DNA of 64,000 nt, taken from Saprospiraceae bacterium (GTDB taxonomy: Bacteria; Bacteroidota; Bacteroidia; Chitinophagales; Saprospiraceae). The translations under genes were made by a program, and so were the position numbers. Shown piece by piece: positions 1 to 9,148 of this stretch. The notes under the pieces are model-generated. The model ran no database searches. It was not told the origin of the DNA and saw only the letters and a list, made by a program, of their open reading frames with translations. Location of the stretch: NCBI GenBank assembly GCA_020628475.1, contig JAHDFB010000012.1, forward strand, positions 1 to 64,000, read 5' to 3'. Every line of letters starts with the position of its first letter. The stretch's first letter is position 1.

Positions 1-84
1 CTATTTTGACCTCGGGCGCCATAGAGATCGACGAGCAACGCGAGTCAATCTATTCACTATTTCAGACCAAAGAAAAAAAGATTC
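1..84. other. Intergenic left edge, no gene seen
   Basis: No reading frame of note. The first 46 bases are richer in G+C than their surroundings and can pair GACCTCG (8-14) with CGAGTC (41-46). This could be the end of something lying outside the window. Confidence 0.4.
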
Positions 85-915
85 CTAGTTTTTCAAAATC
101 GAGTAATTTTTAACTTCTGTCTTCTCGTATAAAACTCCATATTCTCCTTCAGAATTAAATCCCATCTCTTTTATGGTTACCAGCTCTCTTATTGCTTTCC
201 CATCCTGATATTCAATAGTTTGAATTTCTACTCTTTTGTGATAATTTTCTAAAACCCTTGTAGAATAAATCTTCCAATTCCCTACCCTTTGACCTTGTGA
301 ATATTCTCCTTTTTCAAGCACCTTTCCCCTGCGGTCCGTTAATTCCCAAATTCCATGAAACGTTCCATTTTTAATACCAAATTTAAACAAGTCTACCACT
401 TCATTGCGTTGCCAATGCCCCGTATACTGATTATATTCGTAGTCCCCATCTTTCATTTCTGTAATGACTTCTAAGAAATCTATATATTTTAAATATCTCT
501 CCTGATCTTGCTCAGAATCAATACTCTTACAACAATCTGATCTCCAAGTATAATATTGGCCTTGCTTTCCAAGTCCAGCAAAAATCAAACTTGTAGATCC
601 CACGCTTGTGTAAAAACCACATGCTTCAGGAGTGCTGTTCGTAAATATCGATATCGTATCTTTTTCTACTCCTTTATAATACTTAATCACTTTAAATATC
701 AATTCCTTTTTAAAATTATTAGCAGTATTCTTTTCCTCCAACAATTCTCCTTGAAATATTAAAGCCGATATACTTGAAAGTCCTGGTGATTTGGCTTGAA
801 CGATTCCTAATTCCACAATAGGCAAATCAAGCAGACTGATTGTACAACTACAACATAACCCATGATGTGTATATGATAAAAAAAGGAAAAGGGATGCAAA
901 AAGACTATACTTCAT
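85..915 (-). CDS. Secreted TIMP/NTR-like protein with MORN-type C-terminal part
   Basis: 276 residues with a signal peptide (about 1-20) that ends at Cys21-Cys22-Ser23-Cys24. A CxC directly after the signal peptide is typical of the netrin/TIMP-like (NTR) fold, and the stretch that follows (a FxGxL strand near 54-58, YYKGVEKDTISIFT near 79-92, an isolated Cys99 in PEACGF, Cys128-Cys129) matches the pattern of bacterial TIMP-like proteins. The C-terminal third (about 165-225) has a MORN-like strand, GEYSQGQRVGNWKIY. Likely exported. Function is unknown: the family name reflects fold similarity, and inhibition of a protease is not shown. It stands alone; the upstream gene is divergent. Confidence 0.6.
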   Translation of the reverse strand: MKYSLFASLFLFLSYTHHGLCCSCTISLLDLPIVELGIVQAKSPGLSSISALIFQGELLEEKNTANNFKKELIFKVIKYYKGVEKDTISIFTNSTPEACGFYTSVGSTSLIFAGLGKQGQYYTWRSDCCKSIDSEQDQERYLKYIDFLEVITEMKDGDYEYNQYTGHWQRNEVVDLFKFGIKNGTFHGIWELTDRRGKVLEKGEYSQGQRVGNWKIYSTRVLENYHKRVEIQTIEYQDGKAIRELVTIKEMGFNSEGEYGVLYEKTEVKNYSILKN

Positions 916-1091
916 GTTTAAAAGCTGTTATCTAAAATTGAAACTCCAGTTGAAGAAACTTATTGTCCTCTCCCCTCTTTACGCATCAAATCCAAGTTAT
1001 TTAATATCTAATTTATAAGAAAACCATTTTTTTGCAACGAAACACAGCCATTTCCCCTATTTATAATAAAACCAACATTTAGATATAAACT

Positions 1092-2531
1092 ATGCGATTT
1101 ACTTTACACTTCCTTTTTTTCACACTGCTCTCTTATACTTGTCATGCCCAACTTACTTTCTCCGAAGACGTAAACAATAACTTCTTAGGTGTCAGCGAGG
1201 GGGAACAGCGTCTTGCCGATTTTGACAATGATGGCGATCTCGATCTTTTATTTATTGGTTATGCCGAACAATTTAGCGCAGAGGCTAGGTTATTTCTGAA
1301 TGACGGAAATGGAATCTTCTCGGAAACATCCAGTATCATTGAAGGAGTTGGGTATGCTGCTATGGATATTGCGGATATCGACGGAGATCAAGATATAGAT
1401 ATTCTTATAGCAGGACAGCACAGTACTGGTGTATCTACGCAGTTATATCTTAATAATGGAAATGCCACCTTCAGCATGGACGAATCCAATGATTTTCCAG
1501 CGATGATGAATGGAATCGTAGATTTCGCTGATATTGATGGAGATGGGGATCAGGATTTTCTTATGGCTGGTACCAATGCCACGCTATCGGAAGCGATTAC
1601 ACGTATTTATAGTAATGATGGATTTGGAGTTTTTAGTTTAACAGAAAACGACGAAATCACCAAAGTATATCAAGGATCTAGTGATTTTGCGGATATCGAT
1701 GGTGATCAAGATGTAGATCTTATATTAACAGGAACACATGGATCGCTCTTCAATTCATATACAGCTTTATACGTAAATAACGGTAGCGGTAAATATTCAC
1801 TCATGGAAAACACTAATCTGATTGACGTTAATATCAGTTCAACTGATTTTGCGGATATCGACAATGATGGTGATTATGATTTATTAATTACAGGATCTTC
1901 CAATTTCAGTCTTTCTTCTGCCTTGTATAAAAACGATGGAGAAGGCAATTTTATCCCCGATAACGAATCTGACCTCGTTCCTATCATTTTTAGCGATTGT
2001 GCATTGGCCGATTTTGATAATGATGGAGATATCGATTTAATGATGGCTGGTAGAAAAGGTCCCATTCCAGATGAAACAGCACAATTATACCTTAATGATG
2101 GATTTGGAGTATTTTCTCTGTTAGAAAACCAAAGTTTCATCGGTGCTACTGCAGGTGGTATAGCCGTAGGTGATGTAAATAATGATGAAAAAAAAGATAT
2201 CATCATTACAGGCGCCGCTCCAGATATGGAGGCCTACACCAAATTGTACATCAATAATCTAATGGTATCTGTGGCGAAAACGAAATGGATGAAACAAGCA
2301 CTTATTCAGCCCAATCCTTGTAGCGATTTCATTCAAATAATAGACGAAGATTCAAGGGCAATTTATGAGCTTGAAATCATCAATAATATCGGACAGCGGG
2401 TATATTATCAACAAGAAATACCAGCCACTGATGTACGTATTTCTACCACGGCATTTAATCCAGGAATCTATCATATAAGTTGGCTTCTCGAGGATAATCA
2501 ACGGAAAACCAAGACTTTTATTAAACAGTAA
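1092..2531 (+). CDS. FG-GAP/VCBS repeat protein, T9SS cargo
   Basis: 479 residues. A signal peptide (1-19, ending CHA|Q) is followed by six or more FG-GAP/VCBS-type repeats, seen as recurring calcium-loop motifs DxDxDGDxD (DFDNDGDLDLL, DIDGDQDIDIL, DIDGDGDQDFL and others) spaced about 55-65 residues, which predict a beta-propeller. The last 75 residues form a type A T9SS sorting domain: QPNPCSDFIQI opening, a YELEIINNIGQRV strand, and a closing PGIYHISW strand with a basic end. Predicted to be secreted through the outer membrane and attached to the surface. The ligand is unknown. It is a single gene, convergent with the gene on the other strand 10 bp downstream. Confidence 0.88.
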   Translation: MRFTLHFLFFTLLSYTCHAQLTFSEDVNNNFLGVSEGEQRLADFDNDGDLDLLFIGYAEQFSAEARLFLNDGNGIFSETSSIIEGVGYAAMDIADIDGDQDIDILIAGQHSTGVSTQLYLNNGNATFSMDESNDFPAMMNGIVDFADIDGDGDQDFLMAGTNATLSEAITRIYSNDGFGVFSLTENDEITKVYQGSSDFADIDGDQDVDLILTGTHGSLFNSYTALYVNNGSGKYSLMENTNLIDVNISSTDFADIDNDGDYDLLITGSSNFSLSSALYKNDGEGNFIPDNESDLVPIIFSDCALADFDNDGDIDLMMAGRKGPIPDETAQLYLNDGFGVFSLLENQSFIGATAGGIAVGDVNNDEKKDIIITGAAPDMEAYTKLYINNLMVSVAKTKWMKQALIQPNPCSDFIQIIDEDSRAIYELEIINNIGQRVYYQQEIPATDVRISTTAFNPGIYHISWLLEDNQRKTKTFIKQ

Positions 2532-2550
2532 TACTCTAAACTTAGAGTAT
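2531..2550. terminator. Short hairpin between convergent genes
   Basis: ATACTCTAA (2531-2539) pairs with TTAGAGTAT (2542-2550), so the stem covers both converging stop codons. There is no U-run on either side, so a bidirectional terminator is only a possibility. Confidence 0.3.
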
Positions 2551-2916
2551 ATCGTATAACAAGCAGAAATATTCGGCTTCTGACCTTATATATTCTAAAA
2601 AACGAACTTTTTCTCCTTCTGGCCAAGTTCGAAGAATCGATCTGAGTTCTAACTTAACTGGATCTTGTGCGTGTTTCAACAGGAGAATTGCTGGTATCCA
2701 AGAGCGTTTAATATCACCAGCAATATGCTCATCAAGCGCCTCTTCATTCAGAATTTCATGGAAAAGTGCCTGTTTCATCGCTTCATGATCATGTGCTCTA
2801 CTGGCCATGACTGCATATAAATTCATTCTTTTGTAACGATTTGGATGATGATATTCTTGCATCAATTCTTCATCACTCAACACATCGGTACCTATATTTG
2901 GGTCTAACAGATTCAT
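2542..2916 (-). CDS. Small cytoplasmic protein, putative partner of upstream zincin lipoprotein
   Basis: 124 residues, no signal peptide or membrane segment, mostly helical in character and acidic. I do not recognise a named family. Its ATG overlaps the stop codon of the upstream lipoprotein gene by one base (TAATG), so the two are translationally coupled. A small soluble gene placed directly after a toxin-type peptidase domain has the arrangement of an immunity gene, which is inference from position only. It could equally be a chaperone or an unrelated helical-repeat protein. Confidence 0.55.
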   Translation of the reverse strand: MNLLDPNIGTDVLSDEELMQEYHHPNRYKRMNLYAVMASRAHDHEAMKQALFHEILNEEALDEHIAGDIKRSWIPAILLLKHAQDPVKLELRSILRTWPEGEKVRFLEYIRSEAEYFCLLYDIL

Positions 2917-3953
2917 TAAAGATTCAATAATTCTTGCACCAAATTTAAAACCTCCTCTGTCGGCTTTCCAAATTTGGACATAATATCATCCACTTCATTT
3001 TCAAAGTTCTTCTTTAATAACAGTACGATATGCTCCGCATCAATGGCCTTCATCGCGTCCATTTCAAGCTTGTAGGCATTATATTCGCTTCGGATTCTAA
3101 AAGTAGGATCGATCAATCCTCTAAATCCGATAAATCCCTCTGCTTGATCATCTAAGAAGTGCTGAAATTCATGTCGAAGCGCTGTTATCGAGGCATCTTC
3201 TTGTATATAAATCTTGCCTGGACTTCCTCTACTCAAAGCAGGTTCATAGGCAATTTTATTGGGATTTGTAGTGAATTCTACTTGGCCTCCAGCATCTTTG
3301 ACCTGTTGTATCATGCTTTTCCATTCCTCCGGATGAGAAGCGGATCCAGGCCCTAAAAGTTCCTTAACCGGATCACCTAAGGAACGAAAGGTATCATCCA
3401 AAACATACCATTCATCGACCAAACTAGGATGTTCCAATAAGTAGTATCTCAAAGTGGAATCAATTTGAAAATCCTCGACCAGTTTATTCAAAACAGCTAT
3501 CTCACTCCGTTTCGATTGGATCACGTCAGATTCTGCATGATAGAGTATCAACCATGCATTAAATACATCCGCATTCAAAGCATCGACATGTGAAGATAGT
3601 TGTGTACTATCTTCTTTTAACTGCAATAAATCTTGAAAAAAAATAAATCCAGTTTGTTCCTTTTGCGTACGAATATCTTCCTGAATGGGCCATATTTGAT
3701 CCACATGATCTCTGAAATGTTCTTGTGTCGCCAATTGATCCCATAAATCAATGAATTGATTGATCGAATCCAAACGCGAAATCTCTGGAAAATTTCGTTG
3801 TAGATTTTGAATCAGAGTGTCTTGAACGGGATCTTCTTGAATGGTATGTTTGGATACATGGCAAGCCGTTAGAAAAAATAGTAGAAGAATTCCCATCCAA
3901 TTAATACTGGAGTACAACCAGCTTGAAAGGATGTTTTTGGAGTTAAATAGCAT
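2916..3953 (-). CDS. Lipoprotein with HEFQH zincin-like (Tox-MPTase-like) domain
   Basis: 345 residues. The signal peptide ends in a lipobox, FLTAC, with Cys31 as the lipidated residue. The middle (about 45-190) is helical and unassigned. The C-terminal part (about 205-305) has AGGQVEFTTNP, then KIYIQEDASITALRHEFQHF: the HEFQH at 261-265 fits the HExxH zinc and catalytic motif, and Glu residues in the helix 289-299 are candidate third ligands. Sequence order (GG-V strand, short strand, HExxH helix) resembles the zincin-like metallopeptidase domains used in polymorphic toxins. The overlapping downstream 124-residue gene may be its partner. A housekeeping periplasmic peptidase is the main alternative. 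Confidence 0.65.
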   Translation of the reverse strand: MLFNSKNILSSWLYSSINWMGILLLFFLTACHVSKHTIQEDPVQDTLIQNLQRNFPEISRLDSINQFIDLWDQLATQEHFRDHVDQIWPIQEDIRTQKEQTGFIFFQDLLQLKEDSTQLSSHVDALNADVFNAWLILYHAESDVIQSKRSEIAVLNKLVEDFQIDSTLRYYLLEHPSLVDEWYVLDDTFRSLGDPVKELLGPGSASHPEEWKSMIQQVKDAGGQVEFTTNPNKIAYEPALSRGSPGKIYIQEDASITALRHEFQHFLDDQAEGFIGFRGLIDPTFRIRSEYNAYKLEMDAMKAIDAEHIVLLLKKNFENEVDDIMSKFGKPTEEVLNLVQELLNL

Positions 3954-4017
3954 TGTTACATATTGATTTTAAGGGGGAGTTTGAAACGAATATATGTATA
4001 ATTTTGGATTATTGGGT

Positions 4018-4052
4018 ATAAAAAAATCCCAAGCCTTGATGCAAGACTTGAG
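4018..4052 (-). terminator. Rho-independent terminator of the DUF937-OmpA gene
   Basis: On the minus strand CTCAAGTC (4052-4045) pairs with GGCTTGGG (4035-4028), with two G-U pairs and a 9-nt loop, and is followed by ATTTTTTTA. It lies about 30 bp after the stop codon of the gene ending at 4083. Confidence 0.65.
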
Positions 4053-4082
4053 ATCTAAATAGGTTTATTAGTTTATTTTAAT

Positions 4083-5678
4083 CTATTTCGAACTAATGTC
4101 TACTTTATTATCACCAGTACCCATTCCTTTGAAACTAATTCGTCCGTCCGGAACTCCTAGTGCTACTAACATATCGTGAACAACTTCAGCTCTTGCTTTT
4201 GACAATTTCATATTTTCCTTATCGTCTGCACCATCGTTAGTATAAACATTGACCACAACTTTTCCATTATCGGTAGCTTTCATTGCAGCTGCAAGTCCTT
4301 CTACTTCCGCTTTCGAGAAGTTGGTAATTCTGTTGTTTTCTTTTTTCCACTCAATGTTGCTCAAAGAATAACTAGACTCTGCCCCCTCCTTCTTCGTGAT
4401 AAGGTCCGTAAATAATCCTTTCATTGCATCCATTGTTTTATCTGCAGCATCCGTTACAGCCTTCACAATTTTTGCCCAGATTCTTCCGAGTTTATTACCA
4501 GCACTATCATAGTAGAAACCATTCTTTTGTGTAAACTCGCCTTTTTTGTAGATAATCTTTCCTGAAGCATCTACTAAGTTTCCATCATCATCCAATGACA
4601 ATCGTACACCAGCATATTTACCTAAATATCCTTTGATCATTTCCAAGAATGACGCAGGAATAGCTGCGGCCTTTAATAATATATTACCGGCATCATTGAT
4701 TAAATTTCCATCTGCATCTAATGCATATGATCCTGCTGCATGTATTACATTTCCTGAAGCATCTGTAATCGATCCATCTTCACCAATTTTTGCTGTAGAA
4801 TAATCTACATTCATTGCTGCACTTGCATCTCCAGTACTTCCATCAGTAGCTACGCTTGAAGATCCATCATCATTCGCTGTAGGTCCACCAGAAATTTCTG
4901 TAGAACCTGCACTTGCATCATCCGATCCATCGGTCATTTCCACTTTATCACCATCACCTGTAGACGCATTGGCACCATTACATCCGTCTTTGGTCAAATA
5001 CCATATTAGTCCTGCTCCTATCAGTAATGGTAAAAGCCATTTCCACCATCCACCTCCACCAGAAGCTGGTTCTTTGATATTTTTCGAAGCGGTGTTAACC
5101 GCTGCTGTTGCTGCCGATGTCGCTGACCCTACAGCTGCTTTTGCTGAATCAGCAAATCCAAGAATTCCAGACAGTCCTGGAACGCCAGCGATACTTGATT
5201 TTTGTTCTCCTAAATAAGAACTTAATTTTTTAGCACCCCAACCATTTTTGAAGACCATGCCCGCTAATTTATTCACCACAATCGGTGCTAAAAATTTTAA
5301 TAGCATAGAACCTCCGGCTTTCTTAAGGCCTGTAGAACCTAATAAACCATCCAGAATACCAGATTGCTTATTTCCGAAGATGTTTTCTAATAAATCTGAA
5401 CCTGTTTCCAACCAAGAATCCGATTTTGATTTATCAGCTAATACACCACCGATATCTTTAATATTGTCGTCACCAAATCCTCCATTTTTGAATATATCCA
5501 ATAATCCTCCTGCACCTGTTTCAGTACTTCCTTTATTGATAAGTCCTCCAATAACTGCTGGTAAGAACATTTTGATTGCAGAAGTCGCCATTTTTGATTC
5601 AATACCGACCATTCCTGCTACTTTGTTGACGATTGCGTCTGTCATCATCCCCTTGACGCCGTCTAATAAACTAGCCAT
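4083..5678 (-). CDS. DUF937 domain protein with transmembrane segment and OmpA-like C-terminus
   Basis: 531 residues. Residues 1-190 are the glycine- and leucine-rich DUF937 (YidB-like) type, with LLDGVKGMMTDAIVNKVAGM at the start and LPAVIGGLINKG. There is no signal peptide. A single membrane segment, WWKWLLPLLIGAGLIWYL (about 210-227), is followed by a Ser/Thr/Asp/Gly-rich linker (240-295), repeated DADGNLI/DASGNVI strands, and a C-terminal domain (about 455-531) with the layout of an OmpA peptidoglycan-binding domain: VNVYTNDGADDKENMKLSKA and RAEVVHDMLVALGVPDGRI. The canonical Asp/Arg binding pair is not fully clear. Likely a cell-envelope protein bridging a membrane and peptidoglycan. Role unknown. 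Confidence 0.75.
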   Translation of the reverse strand: MASLLDGVKGMMTDAIVNKVAGMVGIESKMATSAIKMFLPAVIGGLINKGSTETGAGGLLDIFKNGGFGDDNIKDIGGVLADKSKSDSWLETGSDLLENIFGNKQSGILDGLLGSTGLKKAGGSMLLKFLAPIVVNKLAGMVFKNGWGAKKLSSYLGEQKSSIAGVPGLSGILGFADSAKAAVGSATSAATAAVNTASKNIKEPASGGGGWWKWLLPLLIGAGLIWYLTKDGCNGANASTGDGDKVEMTDGSDDASAGSTEISGGPTANDDGSSSVATDGSTGDASAAMNVDYSTAKIGEDGSITDASGNVIHAAGSYALDADGNLINDAGNILLKAAAIPASFLEMIKGYLGKYAGVRLSLDDDGNLVDASGKIIYKKGEFTQKNGFYYDSAGNKLGRIWAKIVKAVTDAADKTMDAMKGLFTDLITKKEGAESSYSLSNIEWKKENNRITNFSKAEVEGLAAAMKATDNGKVVVNVYTNDGADDKENMKLSKARAEVVHDMLVALGVPDGRISFKGMGTGDNKVDISSK

Positions 5679-5819
5679 ATAACATTTAAATTTAATAGTT
5701 CATTCTGGCTACTACGCCAAAATAGAAAGTGAGTAAAAAATAATTTCTTATTAGAATTCCTATCGTCGAAAACCTAATTTACATAATATAGACGAAAATT
5801 CAAAAGAACCCCACATGAA

Positions 5820-6788
5820 TTAAAAGTATAAATAATGTATACGGAATCCATCCAGTGTGTTATACTCCAGACTTGGAGCCGGTATTTTGATGTAATTAAG
5901 CGCTTGAAAAAGTTGTTGTAGAAAGTATTTGTCTGTTTCTATTTGAGTCCAATCTACATCTAAAGAGAGAAAAAATTGTCGATAACGATCTACCTCAGGA
6001 AGGGCTTTGCCTCGCCAGGTTTTCTTATTTTCAAACTCACCATACATCCCATTAGCACTATAACCTACAGCTAGATTCAGCCATTTGGGGATGACTTTCG
6101 AAGGTACTATTTTATTCATATTGCAACTTAGCCAATAACTATGACCATTGTAATCCAATAATAGGCTTTGAAGGTAATTATCTCCTAGCATTCCATGACT
6201 ATCGTCAGCATAGGGTGAGCGGTGAAAACTAAATTTAAGTTCTACTATTTGTTCATCAAGCCATAATTCTTGTCCAATTAATAAGGCAGATCCCGCGGTA
6301 TTGGCCAACATATCACTCCAAGAAAATCCCCAACCTGGATATATTCCATCAAAAATTTCAATAGGTGTTTGTAATATTATCCCTGCTGTACCGCCATACA
6401 GTAAGGCTTTCGCTTTACTGACGCCTGCGTTGCGCAAACAATTATAACTAATCTTACTCTCCAAATAGGCACCCCAAGCATGCCCCATTTTATCGATTTG
6501 TAAATAACCTTTGCGATCATCATAGAAATGAAAAGGTACTGGTGTTCGATCTTTATACCAAACGAATCCTAAATAGGAAATTCCTCCCACATAGAAAGCG
6601 GACTCGGCTGCAATGAAGGTGTATAACTTCTTTTTGTTGATACTATCTTTTTCCGTCGATTCTGAAGGCTTTATTTTTGGGCGTGCCTGTCCTTGATCGG
6701 GCCAAGCCGAAGATCCTGTTCCAGCAGACAGGCTAAAGCCTATACAGGCAAATACGATTAGTAATATATAATCATTATATACAGACAT
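5820..6788 (-). CDS. DUF2279 family envelope protein
   Basis: 322 residues with an N-terminal hydrophobic segment (8-22) that looks like a signal peptide. The DUF2279 signature is clear: DKMGHAWGAYLESKISYNCLR is split over 99-119, and an IEIFDGIYPGWGFSWSDMLANTAG-type block follows at about 143-166. The His, Glu/Asp and Gly positions are conserved in this family of predicted periplasmic or membrane-associated proteins of unknown role. The start codon lies 2 bp after the stop of the S9 peptidase gene, so they form an operon. The C-terminal half is beta-rich and less typical. Confidence 0.75.
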   Translation of the reverse strand: MSVYNDYILLIVFACIGFSLSAGTGSSAWPDQGQARPKIKPSESTEKDSINKKKLYTFIAAESAFYVGGISYLGFVWYKDRTPVPFHFYDDRKGYLQIDKMGHAWGAYLESKISYNCLRNAGVSKAKALLYGGTAGIILQTPIEIFDGIYPGWGFSWSDMLANTAGSALLIGQELWLDEQIVELKFSFHRSPYADDSHGMLGDNYLQSLLLDYNGHSYWLSCNMNKIVPSKVIPKWLNLAVGYSANGMYGEFENKKTWRGKALPEVDRYRQFFLSLDVDWTQIETDKYFLQQLFQALNYIKIPAPSLEYNTLDGFRIHYLYF

Positions 6789-6790
6789 CC

Positions 6791-8815
6791 TTATCTATAA
6801 CGATTACACCAGTCGATTGTATGGGCTACTTTTGTAATTAAATTACTAGGACGCTTTGCGATACCATGTGATGCTCCTGGAATCTCTACTAAGACCGTTT
6901 CAATCTTTCTTAATTTCAAGGCGTGATACAGTTGTTTTGCCTCACTGGGTGGCGTTCTCAAATCATTCATACCCACCATGACCATCGTCGGTGTTTCGAT
7001 GTTTCCAACCAAGGAAATTGGAGAAAATTTCCAATAAGTTTCAAAATTCTCCCATGGTTGTCCAGGATAACGATAGTTCGCATAGCCATAGTAATTATCT
7101 GCGACGAGCGTTTTACTTATCCAGTTCATAACCGGTTTATGCACCACGGCAGCCTCGAATCTATTATTCTTGCCAATCATCCATGCCGTCATTATTCCTC
7201 CGGCACTTCCCCCAGCTACGAATAACTGCTCTTCAGAAGCAAGTCCTTGATCAATCAAGAAATCCACTCCATCCATTACATCCTGATAATCATCTCCGGG
7301 ATAGTTGTTATATAGTAAATCTCCAAATTCTTCACCATAACTTGTGCTTCCACGCGGGTTGGGATAAAAAACGATATATCCTTTTGCCGCATACAATTGC
7401 AATTCTGCCGTAAATCGATCTCCATAGTTCAAAATGGGGCCACCGTGATTCTCAACCAACAATGGATAGGTCTTTTCCTCGTTATAAAATGGTGGTTTGA
7501 TGACCCATCCTTGAATTTTCCGTTGATCAACGGAGGAAGTATACCATACGGATTCTACCTTTCCCCATTGGATTTCGTCCTGTAAATCCTGATTCAAGGA
7601 TGTAATTTGAGTCGCTTTCAATTTCTTATCCAAGAGTACTAATTCTGCAGGATGCGAGGGGCGCGTCATAGTATAGACGATTTGTCCCTTCTTTGAGACG
7701 CTGAATGAACCACTGGCATACGGACGTCCAATGGTAGTGCCGCCCATATTTCCAATAATTTCCTGTCCTCGACCGATATTTTGTACTTTGCCGATTTTGG
7801 TATTCCCCTCATCATCGTAGCTATAATACATGAACTTGGAATCTTTAGACCATTGGATGGAAGCGATGCTTCTATCAAGATCCAAAAGACATCTTTCTTT
7901 TCTGGAACCGTCAATGTTCATCATGTGCAAGCAGGTTTTTTGATGTGTTCGAATCTTATCTTCATAGCCTAGATAAGCAATTTTCTTCCCATCGGGCGAT
8001 ACCACTGGATTGTATTCTGGGCCATTGATCGCTGTTAACTGAACTATTTTCCCTGTTTTTATATCCACCGAAAATATGTTAGAATCGACAAATTCATACT
8101 CCCAATTCGCAGATCGGTTGGCGGAAAAATATATTTTCTCTGATTTTGCACCCCAACTAATGGCTCCGCGATGATGATAATTACCAGAGCTTACTTGTCT
8201 TGTCTTACCACCGTCGGCATCCATTACAAACAGATGATAGAATCCATCTTTCAAATAGCCTTGGCCATCTGCTTCATGTTTTAGGCGCGTAGTTATTCTG
8301 GGGGCTTTCGCCCAAACGGCACCCTCTGGTTTCGAAGGCATCGAGGATATCCGCGGTGCTGGTGCAGGTACGAAGGAAGAAAAAGCCAGAAATTTTCCGT
8401 TTGGTGACCAGCTAAGGGAAGAAGGGCTTTTTTCTAATTGACTTAACCGTGCATAATTATTCGTCTTTAACCAATACATAAAAATTTCTGCGCCATTATC
8501 GGTGCTTGATACAAAGGCTATTTTGGAACCATCCGGCGACCATCTCGCCTGTGATTCTGAGCGGTCACTCGAAGTCAATTTTCGATGATTTTTTCCATCT
8601 GCGTCCACGATCCATAAACTGCTGGTTTTCTTGTCTTTCATGATGTCAAATCCGTTCCGGACATACACGATTTTTTTACCATTCGGTGCAATTTGCGGAT
8701 CGCTCGCCCACTCCAAATCAAAGACATCCAGATAATCAAAAGCGCGAAGTGAATCTTGTCCCGTTATGGATAAGCTAGAAACAGTGAACAATAAAAGAAT
8801 GAAAAAATACCTCAT
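6791..8815 (-). CDS. S9 family peptidase (prolyl oligopeptidase / acylaminoacyl peptidase type)
   Basis: 674 residues. Signal peptide 1-19. Residues 30-400 contain WD40-like/TolB-type propeller blades (repeated WSPDGSKIAFVS-type strands). Residues 430-674 form the alpha/beta hydrolase: nucleophile Ser537 in AGGSAGG, Asp618 in VGMNDLRTP and His650 in PGASHGI; the oxyanion side is ENHGGP (455-460). It should cleave peptides in the periplasm, after proline or after N-acylated residues; which one cannot be told from sequence. First gene of an operon with DUF2279. Length and motif order are normal for the family. Confidence 0.93.
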   Translation of the reverse strand: MRYFFILLLFTVSSLSITGQDSLRAFDYLDVFDLEWASDPQIAPNGKKIVYVRNGFDIMKDKKTSSLWIVDADGKNHRKLTSSDRSESQARWSPDGSKIAFVSSTDNGAEIFMYWLKTNNYARLSQLEKSPSSLSWSPNGKFLAFSSFVPAPAPRISSMPSKPEGAVWAKAPRITTRLKHEADGQGYLKDGFYHLFVMDADGGKTRQVSSGNYHHRGAISWGAKSEKIYFSANRSANWEYEFVDSNIFSVDIKTGKIVQLTAINGPEYNPVVSPDGKKIAYLGYEDKIRTHQKTCLHMMNIDGSRKERCLLDLDRSIASIQWSKDSKFMYYSYDDEGNTKIGKVQNIGRGQEIIGNMGGTTIGRPYASGSFSVSKKGQIVYTMTRPSHPAELVLLDKKLKATQITSLNQDLQDEIQWGKVESVWYTSSVDQRKIQGWVIKPPFYNEEKTYPLLVENHGGPILNYGDRFTAELQLYAAKGYIVFYPNPRGSTSYGEEFGDLLYNNYPGDDYQDVMDGVDFLIDQGLASEEQLFVAGGSAGGIMTAWMIGKNNRFEAAVVHKPVMNWISKTLVADNYYGYANYRYPGQPWENFETYWKFSPISLVGNIETPTMVMVGMNDLRTPPSEAKQLYHALKLRKIETVLVEIPGASHGIAKRPSNLITKVAHTIDWCNRYR

Positions 8816-9148
8816 ATTAAAAAAAATTAATTTATCCCTTAGTACCTAGCGTTATTGCCGATTTTCAAGAGAATCTTGCCCATTTAAGCTTCAGTAAAAG
8901 TAGTTTTTTAATATTAATTTTTGAGTTTGTAGGCATCAATATTCTGATGAATAGGCTCTACTTTATATTCGATCGAATCGACTACCCCAATTTCCTTCTC
9001 CATTCGCGATAGAGAGGTAATAATAATGTCATTATTCTATTGGTATTTAATAATTCTACCACACCAATAGAGTAAACCCTTAATGCCCATTACGGAGATA
9101 TTTTATTACAAACCAGAAGTTTCTATAACTTCACTAAATGTTAGAAAA
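8816..9148. promoter_or_regulatory. Intergenic region with three palindromes before the S8 protease gene
   Basis: No gene. Palindromes: ATTCGATCGAAT (8967-8978), AATAATG-T-CATTATT (9022-9036), and the inverted repeat TCTATTGGT (9036-9044) / ACCAATAGA (9063-9071) with an 18-nt loop. The last two abut and end 78 bp before the ATG at 9149. They are candidate operator sites for the S8 gene or for the divergent S9 gene. No TAnnTTTG box was found. Confidence 0.4.

Noticed and set aside
5248-5682. 144-codon plus-strand frame
   Set aside because: Shadow of the DUF937-OmpA gene; Pro-rich product without a recognisable domain.
9083-9148. Upstream ATG for the S8 protease
   Set aside because: It would place 22 extra residues before a clear signal peptide with a lipobox.
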